A stretch of DNA of 64,000 nucleotides. Origin: Hydractinia symbiolongicarpus. Taxonomy: Eukaryota; Cnidaria; Hydrozoa; Anthoathecata; Hydractiniidae. The stretch is from NCBI RefSeq assembly GCF_029227915.1, contig NC_079887.1, forward strand, positions 17,731,650-17,795,649, written 5' to 3'. The translations under genes and the position numbers were made by a program. Positions 24,621-36,500 of this stretch are shown here, in pieces (position 1 is the first letter of the stretch; each line of letters starts with the position of its first letter). Below the pieces are notes generated by a model, which worked only from the letters and a program-made list of their open reading frames with translations, made no database searches and was not told the origin of the DNA.

Positions 24621-24624
24621 TTAA
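24621..24624. other. TTAA target-site duplication, right copy
   Basis: TTAA followed by agacatgacgc, the expected continuation of the interrupted monomer. Removing the element plus one TTAA restores a normal 182-bp monomer. Confidence 0.93.
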
Positions 24625-24806
24625 AGACATGACGCAGTGGAAAACAACTTGGGACGTCGTAGTCCATTGACAGTGAAAGGATTAGACCAATGGTAACCTG
24701 CGAAGGCACGTAGAATTACGTGATTTATGTGTAAGGCCTTTATTAGGCAGCAAAAGGCCATATTACAACGTTTAGAGGCCTGTAAGCGTAGTTGACTGTG
24801 TTTTAA

Positions 24807-27800
24807 AGACATGGCGCAATGGATAACGATTTGGGACGTCGTAGTCTATAGAGAGTGGCAAGGTTAGATCAATGGTAACCTGCGCAGGCACGTGAAACCA
24901 CGTGATTTACGTGTAAGGCCTTTATTTGGTGTCAAAAGGCCATATTACAGTCTTTAGAGGCCTGTGCGCGTAGTTCACTGTGTTTTAAAGACATGGCGCA
25001 ATGGAAAACGACTTGGTACGTCGTAGTCTATTGATGGTGCAAGGATAAGACCAATGGTAACCAGCGCAAGCACGTGGAACCACGTGATTAAGTTAAAGGC
25101 CCTTACTAGCTGTCAAAAGGCCATTTTACGGTCTTTAGAGGTCTGTAAGCGTAGTTGACGGTGTTATAAAGCCATGGCGCACTGGAAAACGACTTGGGAA
25201 GTCTTAGTCCATTGAGAGTGGAAAGATTAGACCAATGGTAACCTGCGCAGGCACGTGAAACCACGTGATTTATGTGTAAAGCTCTTTTTAGTCATCAAAA
25301 TGCCATATTACGGCGTTTAGAGGCCTGTGCGCGTAGTTCACTGTGTTTTAAAGACATGGCGCAATGGAAAACGATTTGGGACGTCGTAGTCTATAGAGAG
25401 TGGCAAGGTTAGACCAATGGTAACCTGCGCAGGCACGTGAAACCACGTGATTTACGTGTAAGGCCTTTATTAGGTGTCAAAAGGCCATATTACAGTCTTT
25501 AGAGGCCTGTGCGCGTAGTTCACTGTGTTTTAGAGACATGGCGCAATGGAAAACGATTTGGGACGTCGTAGTCTATAGAGAGTGGCAAGGTTAGACCAAT
25601 GGTAACCTGCGCAGGCACGTGAAACCACGTGATTTACGTGTAAGGCTTTTATTAGGTGTCAAAAGGCATATTACGGCCTTCAGAGGCCTGTAAGAGTAGT
25701 TGACGGTGTTATTAAGCCTAGGCGCAATGGAAAACGACTTGGAAAGTCGTAGTCCATTGAGAGTGGAGGGATTAGACGAATGGTAAACAGCGCAGGCACG
25801 TGGAACCACGTGCTTTACGTGTAAGGACTTCATTAGACATCAAAAAGCCATATTACAGTGTTTAGAGGCCTGTGCGCGTAGTTGACTGTGTTTTAAAGAC
25901 ATGACGCAGTGGAAAACGATTTGGGACGTCGTAGTGCATTGAGAGTGTAAGGATTAGACCAATGGTAACATGCGCAGGCACGTGAAACCACGTGATTTAC
26001 GTGTAAGGCTTTTATTAAGTGTCAAAAGGCATATTACTGCCTTCAGAGGCCTGTAAGAGTAGTTGACGGTGTTATTAAGCCTAGGCGCAATGGAAAACGA
26101 CTTGGGAAGTCGTAGTCCATTGAGAGTGGAGGGATTAGACGAATGGTAAACAGCGCAGGCACGTGGAACCACGTGCTTTACGTGTAAGGATTTTATTAGA
26201 CATCAAAAAGCCATATTACAGTGTTTAGAGGCCTGTGCGCGTAGTTGACTGTGTTTTAAAGACATGACGCAGTGGAAAACGATTTGGGACTTCGTAGTGC
26301 GTTGAGAGTGTAAGGATTACACCAATGGTAACATGCGCAGGCACGTGAAACCACGTGATTTACGTGTAAGGCTTTTATTAAGTGTCAAAAGGCATATTAC
26401 TGCCTTCAGAGGCCTGTAAGAGTAGTTGACGGTGTTATTAAGGCTAGGCGCAATGGAAAACGACTTGGGAAGTCGTAGTCCATTGAGAGTGGAGGGATTA
26501 GACGAATGGTAAACAGCGCAGGCACGTGGAACCACGTGCTTTAAGTGAAAGGCCCCTACTAGCTGTCAAAAGGCCATTTTACGGTCTTTAGAGGTCTGTT
26601 AGCGTAGTTGACGGTGTTATAAAGCCATGGCGCAATGGAAAACAACTTGGGAAGTCGTAGTCCATTGAGAGTGGAAGGATTAGACCATTGTTAAACAGCG
26701 CAGGCATGTGGAACCACGTGCTTTACGTGTAAGGCCTTTATTAGGCATCAAAAGGCCATATTACAGTGTTTAGAGGCCTGTAGGCGTAGTTGACTGTGTT
26801 TTAAAGACATGGCGCAATGGATAACGATTTGGGACGTCGTAGTCTATAGAGAGTGGCAAGGTTAGATCAATGGTAACCTGCGCAGGCACGTGAAACCACG
26901 TGATTTACGTGTAAGGCCTTTATTTGGTGTCAAAAGGCCATATTACAGTCTTTAGAGGCCTGTGCGCGTAGTTCACTGTGTTTTAAAGACATGGCGCAAT
27001 GGAAAACGACTTGGTACGTCGTAGTCTATTGATGGTGCAAGGATAAGACCAATGGTAACCAGCGCAAGCACGTGGAACCACGTGATTAAGTTAAAGGCCC
27101 TTACTAGCTGTCAAAAGGCCATTTTACGGTCTTTAGAGGTCTGTAAGCGTAGTTGACGGTGTTATAAAGCCATGGCGCACTGGAAAACGACTTGGGAAGT
27201 CTTAGTCCATTGAGAGTGGAAAGATTAGACCAATGGTAACCTGCGCAGGCACGTGAAACCACGTGATTTATGTGTAAAGCTCTTTTTAGTCATCAAAATG
27301 CCATATTACGGCGTTTAGAGGCCTGTGCGCGTAGTTCACTGTGTTTTAAAGACATGGCGCAATGGAAAACGATTTGGGACGTCGTAGTCTATAGAGAGTG
27401 GCAAGGTTAGACCAATGGTAACCTGCGCAGGCACGTGAAACCACGTGATTTACGTGTAATGCCTTTATTAGGTGTCAAAAGGCCATATTACAGTCTTTAG
27501 AGGCCTGTGCGCGTAGTTCACTGTGTTTTAGAGACATGGCGCAATGGAAAACGATTTGGGACGTCGTAGTCTATAGAGAGTGGCAAGGTTAGACCAATGG
27601 TAACCTGCACAGGCACGTGAAACCACGTGATTTACGTGTAAGGCTTTTATTAGGTGTCAAAAGGCATATTACGGCCTTCAGAGGCCTGTAAGAGTAGTTG
27701 ACGGTGTTATTAAGCCTAGGCGCAATGGAAAACGACTTGGAAAGTCGTAGTCCATTGAGAGTGGAGGGATTAGACGAATGGTAAACAGCGCAGGCACGTG

Positions 27801-28800
27801 GAACCACGTGCTTTACGTGTAAGGACTTCATTAGACATCAAAAAGCCATATTACAGTGTTTAGAGGCCTGTGCGCGTAGTTGACTGTGTTTTAAAGACAT
27901 GACGCAGTGGAAAACGATTTGGGACGTCGTAGTGCATTGAGAGTGTAAGGATTAGACCAATGGTAACATGCGCAGGCACGTGAAACCACGTGATTTACGT
28001 GTAAGGCTTTTATTAAGTGTCAAAAGGCATATTACTGCCTTCAGAGGCCTGTAAGAGTAGTTGACGGTGTTATTAAGCCTAGGCGCAATGGAAAACGACT
28101 TGGGAAGTCGTAGTCCATTGAGAGTGGAGGGATTAGACGAATGGTAAACAGCGCAGGCACGTGGAACCACGTGCTTTACGTGTAAGGATTTTATTAGACA
28201 TCAAAAAGCCATATTACAGTGTTTAGAGGCCTGTGCGCGTAGTTGACTGTGTTTTAAAGACATGACGCAGTGGAAAACGATTTGGGACTTCGTAGTGCGT
28301 TGAGAATGTAAGGATTACACCAATGGTAACATGCGCAGGCACGTGAAACCACGTGATTTACGTGTAAGGCTTTTATTAAGTGTCAAAAGGCATATTACTG
28401 CCTTCAGAGGCCTGTAAGAGTAGTTGACGGTGTTATTAAGCCTAGGCGCAATGGAAAACGACTTGGGAAGTCGTAGTCCATTGAGAGTGGAGGGATTAGA
28501 CGAATGGTAAACAGCGCAGGCACGTGGAACCACGTGCTTTAAGTGAAAGGCCCCTACTAGCTGTCAAAAGGCCATTTTACGGTCTTTAGAGGTCTGTTAG
28601 CGTAGTTGACGGTGTTATAAAGCCATGGCGCAATGGAAAACAACTTGGGAAGTCGTAGTCCATTGAGAGTGGAAGGATTAAACCATTGTTAAACAGCGCA
28701 GGCATGTGGAACCACGTGCTTTACGTGTAAGGCCTTTATTAGGCATCAAAAGGCCATATTACAGTGTTTAGAGGCCTGTAGGCGTAGTTGACTGTGTTTT
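24807..28800 (+). repeat. 11-mer higher-order repeat, 1,998-bp period, two copies
   Basis: 24,807-26,804 repeats as 26,805-28,800 with a constant shift of 1,998 bp (11 monomers minus 4 bp). Shared rare variants include ggataagaccaatgg with ccacgtgattaagttaaagg and taaggacttcattagac. Differences are scattered single bases. Confidence 0.85.
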
Positions 28801-29740
28801 AAAGACATGACGCAGTTGAAAACAACTTGGGACGTCGTAGTCAATTGACAGTGAAAGGATTAGACCAATGGTAACCTGCGCAGGCACGTGGAACCACGTG
28901 ATTTACGTACAAGGCTTTTATTAAGCATCAAAAGGCCATATTACAGTGTTTACAGGCCTGTGCGCGTAGTTGACTGTGTTTTAAAGACTTGGCGCAATGG
29001 AAAAAGACTTGGGACGTCGTAGTCTAATGAGAGTTGAAGGACTAGACCAATGGTAACCTGCGCAGGCACTAGGAACTACGTGATTTATGTGTAAGGCCTT
29101 TATTAGGCATCAAAAAGCCATATTACAGTGTTTAGAGGCCTGTGCGCGTAGTTGACTGTGTTTTAAAGACATGACGCAGTGGAAAACGATTTGGGACGTC
29201 GTAGTGCATTGAGAGTGTAAGGATTAGACCAATGGTAACATGCGCAGGCACGTGAAACCACGTGATTTACGTGTAAGGCTTTTATTAAGTGTCAAAAGGC
29301 ATCTTACTGCCTTCAGAGGCCTGTAAGAGTAGTTGACGGTGTTATTTAGCCTAGGCGCAATGGAAAACGACTTGGGAAGTCGTAGTCCATTGAGAGTGGA
29401 GGGATTAGACGAATGGTAAACAGCGCAGGCACGTGGAACCACGTGCTTTACGTGTAAGGATTTTATTAGACATCAAAAAGCCATATTACAGTGTTTAGAG
29501 GCCTGTGCGCGTAGTTGACTGTGTTTTAAAGACATGACGCAGTGGAAAACGATTTGGGACTTCGTAGTGCGTTGAGAGTGTAAGGATTACACCAATGGTA
29601 ACATGCGCAGGCACGTGAAACCACGTGATTTACGTGTAAGGCTTTTATTAAGTGTCAAAAGGCATATTACTGCCTTCAGAGGCCTGTAAGAGTAGTTGAC
29701 GGTGTTATTAAGCCTAGGCGCAATGGAAAACGACTTGGGA
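28180..29740 (+). repeat. 7-mer unit, 1,272-bp shift
   Basis: Sequence around 28,180-28,530 recurs at 29,452-29,805 (shift 1,272), including the ggattacacc marker at 28,313 and 29,585. This is the same 7-mer type as at 19,255-21,560 and links the 11-mer block to the following 7-mer series. Confidence 0.78.
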
Positions 29741-32700
29741 AGTCGTAGTCCATTGAGAGTGGAGGGATTAGACGAATGGTAAACAGCGCAGGCACGTGGA
29801 ACCACGTGCTTTAAGTGAAAGGCCCCTACTAGCTGTCAAAAGGCCATTTTACGGTCTTTAGAGGTCTGTTAGCGTAGTTGACGGTGTTATAAAGCCATGG
29901 CGCAATGGAAAACAACTTGGGAAGTCGTAGTCCATTGAGAGTGGAAGGATTAGACCATTGTTAAACAGCGCAGGCATGTGGAACCACGTGCTTTACGTGT
30001 AAGGCCTTTATTAGGCATCAAAAGGCCATATTACAGTGTTTAGAGGCCTGTAAGCGTAGTTGACTGTGTTTTAAAGACATGACGCAGTTGAAAACAACTT
30101 GGGACGTCGTAGTCAATTGACAGTGAAAGGATTAGACCAATGGTAACCTGTGCAGGCACGTGGAACCACGTGATTTACGTACAAGGCTTTTATTAAGGAT
30201 CAAAAGGCCATATTACAGTCTTTACAGGCCTGTGCGCGTAGTTGACTGTGTTTTAAAGACTTGGCGCAATGGAAAAAGACTTGGGACGTCGTAGTCTAAT
30301 GAGAGTTGAAGGACTAGACCAATGGTAACCTGCGCAGGCACTAGGAACTACGTGATTTATGTGTAAGGCCTTTATTTGGCATCAAAAAGCCATATTACAG
30401 TGTTTAGAGGCCTGTGCGCGTAGTTGACTGTGTTTTAAAGACATGACGCAGTTGAAAACGATTTGGGACTTCGTAGTGCATTGAGAGTGTAAGGATTAGA
30501 CCAATGGTAACAAGCGCAGGCACGTGAAACCACGTGATTTAAGTGAAAGGCCCTTACTAGCTGTCAAAAGGCCATTTTACGGTCTTTAGAGGTCTGTAAG
30601 CGTAGTTGACGGTGTTATAATGCCATGGCGCAATGGAAAACGACTTGGGACGTCGTAGTCCATTGACAGTGAAAGGATTAGACCAATGGTAACCTGCGAA
30701 GGCACGTGGAATTACGTGATTTATGTGTAAGGCCTTTATTAGGCAGCAAATGGCCATATTACAACGTTTAGAGGCCTGTAAGCGCAGTTGAAGGTGTTTT
30801 AAAGACATGACGCAATGGAAAACAATTTGGGACGTCGTAGTCTATAGAGAGTGGAAAGATTAGACCAATGGTAACCTGCACAGGCACGTGAAACCACGTG
30901 ATTTACGTGTAAGGCTCTTTTTAGGCATCAAAATGCTATTTTACGGTCTTTAGAGGTCTGTAAGCGTAGTTGACGGTGTTATAAAGCCATGGCGCAATGG
31001 AAAACGACTTGGGAAGTCGTAGTCCATTGAGAGTGGAGGGATTAGACGAATGGTAAACAGCGCAGGCACGTGGAACCACGTGCTTTAAGTGAAAGGCCCC
31101 TACTAGCTGTCAAAAGGCCATTTTACGGTCTTTAGAGGTCTGTTAGCGTAGTTGACGGTGTTATAAAGCCATGGCGCAATGGAAAACAACTTGGGAAGTC
31201 GTAGTCCATTGAGAGTGGAAGGATTAGACCATTGTTAAACAGCGCAGGCATGTGGAACCACGTGCTTTACGTGTAAGGCCTTTATTAGGCATCAAAAGGC
31301 CATATTACAGTGTTTAGAGGCCTGTAAGCGTAGTTGACTGTGTTTTAAAGACATGACGCAGTTGAAAACAACTTGGGACGTCGTAGTCAATTGACAGTGA
31401 AAGGATTAGACCAATGGTAACCTGTGCAGGCACGTGGAACCACGTGATTTACGTACAAGGCTTTTATTAAGGATCAAAAGGCCATATTACAGTCTTTACA
31501 GGCCTGTGCGCGTAGTTGACTGTGTTTTAAAGACTTGGCGCAATGGAAAAAGACTTGGGACGTCGTAGTCTAATGAGAGTTGAAGGACTAGACCAATGGT
31601 AACCTGCGCAGGCACTAGGAACTACGTGATTTATGTGTAAGGCCTTTATTTGGCATCAAAAAGCCATATTACAGTGTTTAGAGGCCTGTGCGCGTAGTTG
31701 ACTGTGTTTTAAAGACATGACGCAGTTGAAAACGATTTGGGACTTCGTAGTGCATTGAGAGTGTAAGGATTAGACCAATGGTAACAAGCGCAGGCACGTG
31801 AAACCACGTGATTTAAGTGAAAGGCCCTTACTAGCTGTCAAAAGGCCATTTTACGGTCTTTAGAGGTCTGTAAGCGTAGTTGACGGTGTTATAATGCCAT
31901 GGCGCAATGGAAAACGACTTGGGACGTCGTAGTCCATTGACAGTGAAAGGATTAGACCAATGGTAACCTGCGAAGGCACGTGGAATTACGTGATTTATGT
32001 GTAAGGCCTTTATTAGGCAGCAAATGGCCATATTACAACGTTTAGAGGCCTGTAAGCGCAGTTGAAGGTGTTTTAAAGACATGACGCAATGGAAAACAAT
32101 TTGGGACGTCGTAGTCTATAGAGAGTGGAAAGATTAGACCAATGGTAACCTGCACAGGCACGTGAAACCACGTGATTTACGTGTAAGGCTCTTTTTAGGC
32201 ATCAAAATGCTATTTTACGGTCTTTAGAGGTCTGTAAGCGTAGTTGACGGTGTTATAAAGCCATGGCGCAATGGAAAACGACTTGGGAAGTCGTAGTCCA
32301 TTGAGAGTGGAGGGATTAGACGAATGGTAAACAGCGCAGGCACGTGGAACCACGTGCTTTAAGTGAAAGGCCCCTACTAGCTGTCAAAAGGCCATTTTAC
32401 GGTCTTTAGAGGTCTGTTAGCGTAGTTGACGGTGTTATAAAGCCATGGCGCAATGGAAAACAACTTGGGAAGTCGTAGTCCATTGAGAGTGGAAGGATTA
32501 GACCATTGTTAAACAGCGCAGGCATGTGGAACCACGTGCTTTACGTGTAAGGCCTTTATTAGGCATCAAAAGGCTATATTACAGTGTTTAGAGGCCTGTA
32601 AGCGTAGTTGACTGTGTTTTAAAGACATGACGCAGTTGAAAACAACTTGGGACGTCGTAGTCAATTGACAGTGAAAGGATTAGACCAATGGTAACCTGTG

Positions 32701-33560
32701 CAGGCACGTGGAACCACGTGATTTACGTACAAGGCTTTTATTAAGCATCAAAAGGCCATATTACAGTCTTTACAGGCCTGTGCGCGTAGTTGACTGTGTT
32801 TTAAAGACTTGGCGCAATGGAAAAAGACTTGGGACGTCGTAGTCTAATGAGAGTTGAAGGACTAGACCAATGGTAACCTGCGCAGGCACTAGGAACTACG
32901 TGATTTATGTGTAAGGCCTTTATTTGGCATCAAAAAGCCATATTACAGTGTTTAGAGGCCTGTGCGCGTAGTTGACTGTGTTTTAAAGACATGACGCAGT
33001 GGAAAACGATTTGGGACTTCGTAGTGCATTGAGAGTGTAAGGATTAGACCAATGGTAACAAGCGCAGGCACGTGAAACCACGTGATTTAAGTGAAAGGCC
33101 CTTACTAGCTGTCAAAAGGCCATTTTACGGTCTTTAGAGGTCTGTAAGCGTAGTTGACGGTGTTATAATGCCATGGCGCAATGGAAAACGACTTGGGACG
33201 TCGTAGTCCATTGACAGTGAAAGGATTAGACCAATGGTAACCTGCGAAGGCACGTGGAATTACGTGATTTATGTGTAAGGCCTTTATTAGGCAGCAAAAG
33301 GCCATATTACAACGTTTAGAGGCCTGTAAGCGCAGTTGAAGGTGTTTTAAAGACATGACGCAATGGAAAACAATTTGGGACGTCGTAGTCTATAGAGAGT
33401 GGAAAGATTAGACCAATGGTAACCTGCACAGGCACGTGAAACCACGTGATTTACGTGTAAGGCTCTTTTTAGGCATCAAAATGCTATTTTACGGTCTTTA
33501 GAGGTCTGTAAGCGTAGTTGACGGTGTTATAAAGCCATGGCGCAATGGAAAACGACTTGG
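29740..33560 (+). repeat. 7-mer higher-order repeat, 1,274-bp period, three copies
   Basis: Three successive units with exact 1,274-bp (7 x 182) spacing. The block containing gttataatgccatgg and ggcagcaaa(t/a)ggcc recurs at about 30,620, 31,894 and 33,168. The third copy ends where gggaagtcgtagtcc is replaced by gggaagtcttagtct. Confidence 0.87.
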
Positions 33561-36500
33561 GAAGTCTTAGTCTATTGAGAGTGGAAGGATTAGACCATTG
33601 TTAAACAGCGCAGGCATGTGGAACCACGTGCTTTACGTGTAAGGCCTTTATTAGGCATCAAAAGGCCATATTACAGTGTTTAGAGGCCTGTAAGCGTAGT
33701 TGACTGTGTTTTAAAGACATGACGCAGTTGAAAACAACTTGGGACGTCGTAGTCAATTGACAGTGAAAGGATTAGACCAATGGTAACCTGCGCAGGCACG
33801 TGGAACCACGTGATTTACGTACAAGGCTTTTATTAGGCATCAAAAGGCCATATTACAGTCTTTACAGGCCTGTGCGCGTAGTTGACTGTGTTTTAAAGAC
33901 TTGGCGCAATGGAAAAAGACTTGGGACGTCGTAGTCTAATGAGAGTTGAAGGACTAGACCAATGGTAACCTGCGCAGGCACTAGGAACTACGTGATTTAC
34001 GTACAAGGCTTTTATTAAGCATCAAAAGGCCATATTACAGTCTTTACAGGCCTGTGCGCGTAGTTGACTGTGTTTTAAAGACTTGGCGCAATGGAAAAAT
34101 ACTGGGGACGTCGTAGTCTAATGAGAGTTGAAGGACTAGACCAATGGTAACCTGCGCAGGCACTAGGAACTACGTGATTTATGTGTAAGGCCTTTATTAG
34201 GCATCAAAAAGCCATATTACAGTGTTTAGAGGCCTGTGCGCGTAGTTGACTGTGTTTTAAAGACATGACGCAAAGGAAAACGACTTGGTACGTCGTAGTC
34301 TAATGAGAGTTGAAGGACTAGACCAATGGTAACCTGCGCAGGCACGTGGAACTACGTGATTTATGTGTAAGGCCTTTATTAGGCAGCAAAAGGCTATTTT
34401 ACAGCGTTTAGAGGCCTGTAAGCGTAGTTGACTGTGTTTTAAAGACATGACGCAATGGAAAACGATTTGGGACGTCGTAGTCTATAGAGAGTGGCAAGGT
34501 TAGACCAATGGTAACCTGTGCAGGCACGTGGAACCACGTGATTTACGTACAAGGCTTTTATTAAGCATCAAAAGGCCATATTACAGTCTTTACAGGCCTG
34601 TGCGGGTAGTTGACTGTGTTTTAAAGACTTGGCGCAATGGAAAAAGACTTGGGACGTCGTAGTCTAATGAGAGTTGAAGGACTAGACCAATGGTAACCTG
34701 TGCAGGCACTAGGAACTACGTGATTTATGTGTAAGGCCTTTATTAGGCATCAAAAAGCCATATTACAGTGTTTAGAGGCCTGTGCGCGTAGTTGACTGTG
34801 TTTTAAAGACATGACGCAGTGGAAAACGATTTGGGACTTCGTAGTGCATTGAGAGTGTAAGGATTAGACCAATGGTAACATGCGCAGGCACGTGAAACCA
34901 CGTGATTTACGTGTAAGGCTTTATTAAGTGTCAAAAGGCATATTACGGCCTTCAGAGGCCTGTAAGAGTAGTTGACGGTGTTATTAAGCCTAGGCGCAAT
35001 GGAAAACGACTTGGTACGTCGTAGTCTATTGATGGTGGAAGGATTAGACCAATGGTAACCAGCGCAAGCACGTGGAACCACGTGATTTAAGTGAAGAGCC
35101 CTTACTAGCTGTCAAAAGGCCATTTTACGGTCTTTAGAGGTCTGTAAGCGTAGTTGACGGTGTTATAAAGCCATGGCGCAATGGAAAACGACTTGGGAAG
35201 TCTTAGTCCATTGAGAGTGTAAGGATTAGACAATTGTTAAACAGTGCAGGCATGTGGAACCACGTGCTTTACGTGTAAGGCCTTTATTAGGCATCAAAAG
35301 GCCATATTACAGTCTTTACAGGCCTGTGCGCGTAGTTGACTGTGTTTTAAAGACTTGGCGCAATGGAAAAAGACTTGGGACGTCGTAGTCTAATGAGAGT
35401 TGAAGGACTAGACCAATGGTAACCTGCGCAAGCACGTGGAACCACTTGATTTAAGTGAAGAGCCCTTACTAGCTGTCAAAAGGCCATTTTACGGTCTTTA
35501 GAGGTCTGTAAGCGTAGTTGACGGTGTTATAAAGCCATGGCGCAATGGAAAACGACTTGGGAAGTCTTAGTCCATTGAGAGTGGAAGGATTAGACAATTG
35601 TTAAACAGCGCAGGCACGTGGAACCACGTGATTTACGTACAAGGCTTTTATTAAGCATCAAAAGGCCATATTACAGTCTTTACAGGCCTGTGCGGGTAGT
35701 TGACTGTGTTTTAAAGACTTGGCGCAATGGAAAAAGACTTGGGACGTCGTAGTCTAATGAGAGTTGAAGGACTAGACCAATGGTAACCTGCGCAGGCACT
35801 AGGAACTACGTGATTTATGTGTAAGGCCTTTATTAGGCATCAAAAAGCCATATTACAGTGTTTAGAGGCCTGTGCGCGTAGTTGACTGTGTTTTAAAGAC
35901 ATGACGCAGTGGAAAACGATTTGGGACTTCGTAGTGCATTGAGAGTGTAAGGATTAGACCAATGGTAACATGCGCAGGCACGTGAAACCACGTGATTTAC
36001 GTGTAAGGCTTTATTAAGTGTCAAAAAGTATATTACGGCCTTCAGAGGCCTGTAAGAATAGTTGACGGTGTTATTAAGCCTAGGCACAATGGAAAACGAC
36101 TTGGTACGTCGTAGTCTATTGATGGTGGAAGGATTAGACCAATGGTAACCAGCGCAAGCACGTGGAACCACGTGATTTAAGTGAAGAGCCCTTACTAGCT
36201 GTCAAAAGGCCATTTTACGGTCTTTAGAGGTCTGTAAGCGTAGTTGACGGTGTTATAAAGCCACGGCACAATGGAAAACGACTTGGGAAGTCTTAGTCCA
36301 TTGAGAGTGGAAGGATTAGACAATTGTTAAACAGCGCAGGCACGTGGAACCACGTGATTTACGTACAAGGCTTTTATTAAGCATCAAAAGGCCATATTAC
36401 AGTCTTTACAGGCCTGTGCGGGTAGTTGACTGTGTTTTAATGACTTGGCGCAATGGAAAAAGACTTAGGACGTCGTAGTCTAATGAGAGTTGAAGGACTA

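Larger units (their letters stand above)
22415..25220 (+). repeat. third partial copy of the 9-kb block, split by the MITE
   Basis: 22,415-23,880 matches about 9,172-10,637 (shift 13,243). After the insertion, 24,621-25,220 matches 10,634-11,233 (shift 13,987, that is 13,243 plus 740 plus the 4-bp duplication). It also matches copy 1 around 305-2,365. It returns to a different monomer order on both sides. Confidence 0.83.
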
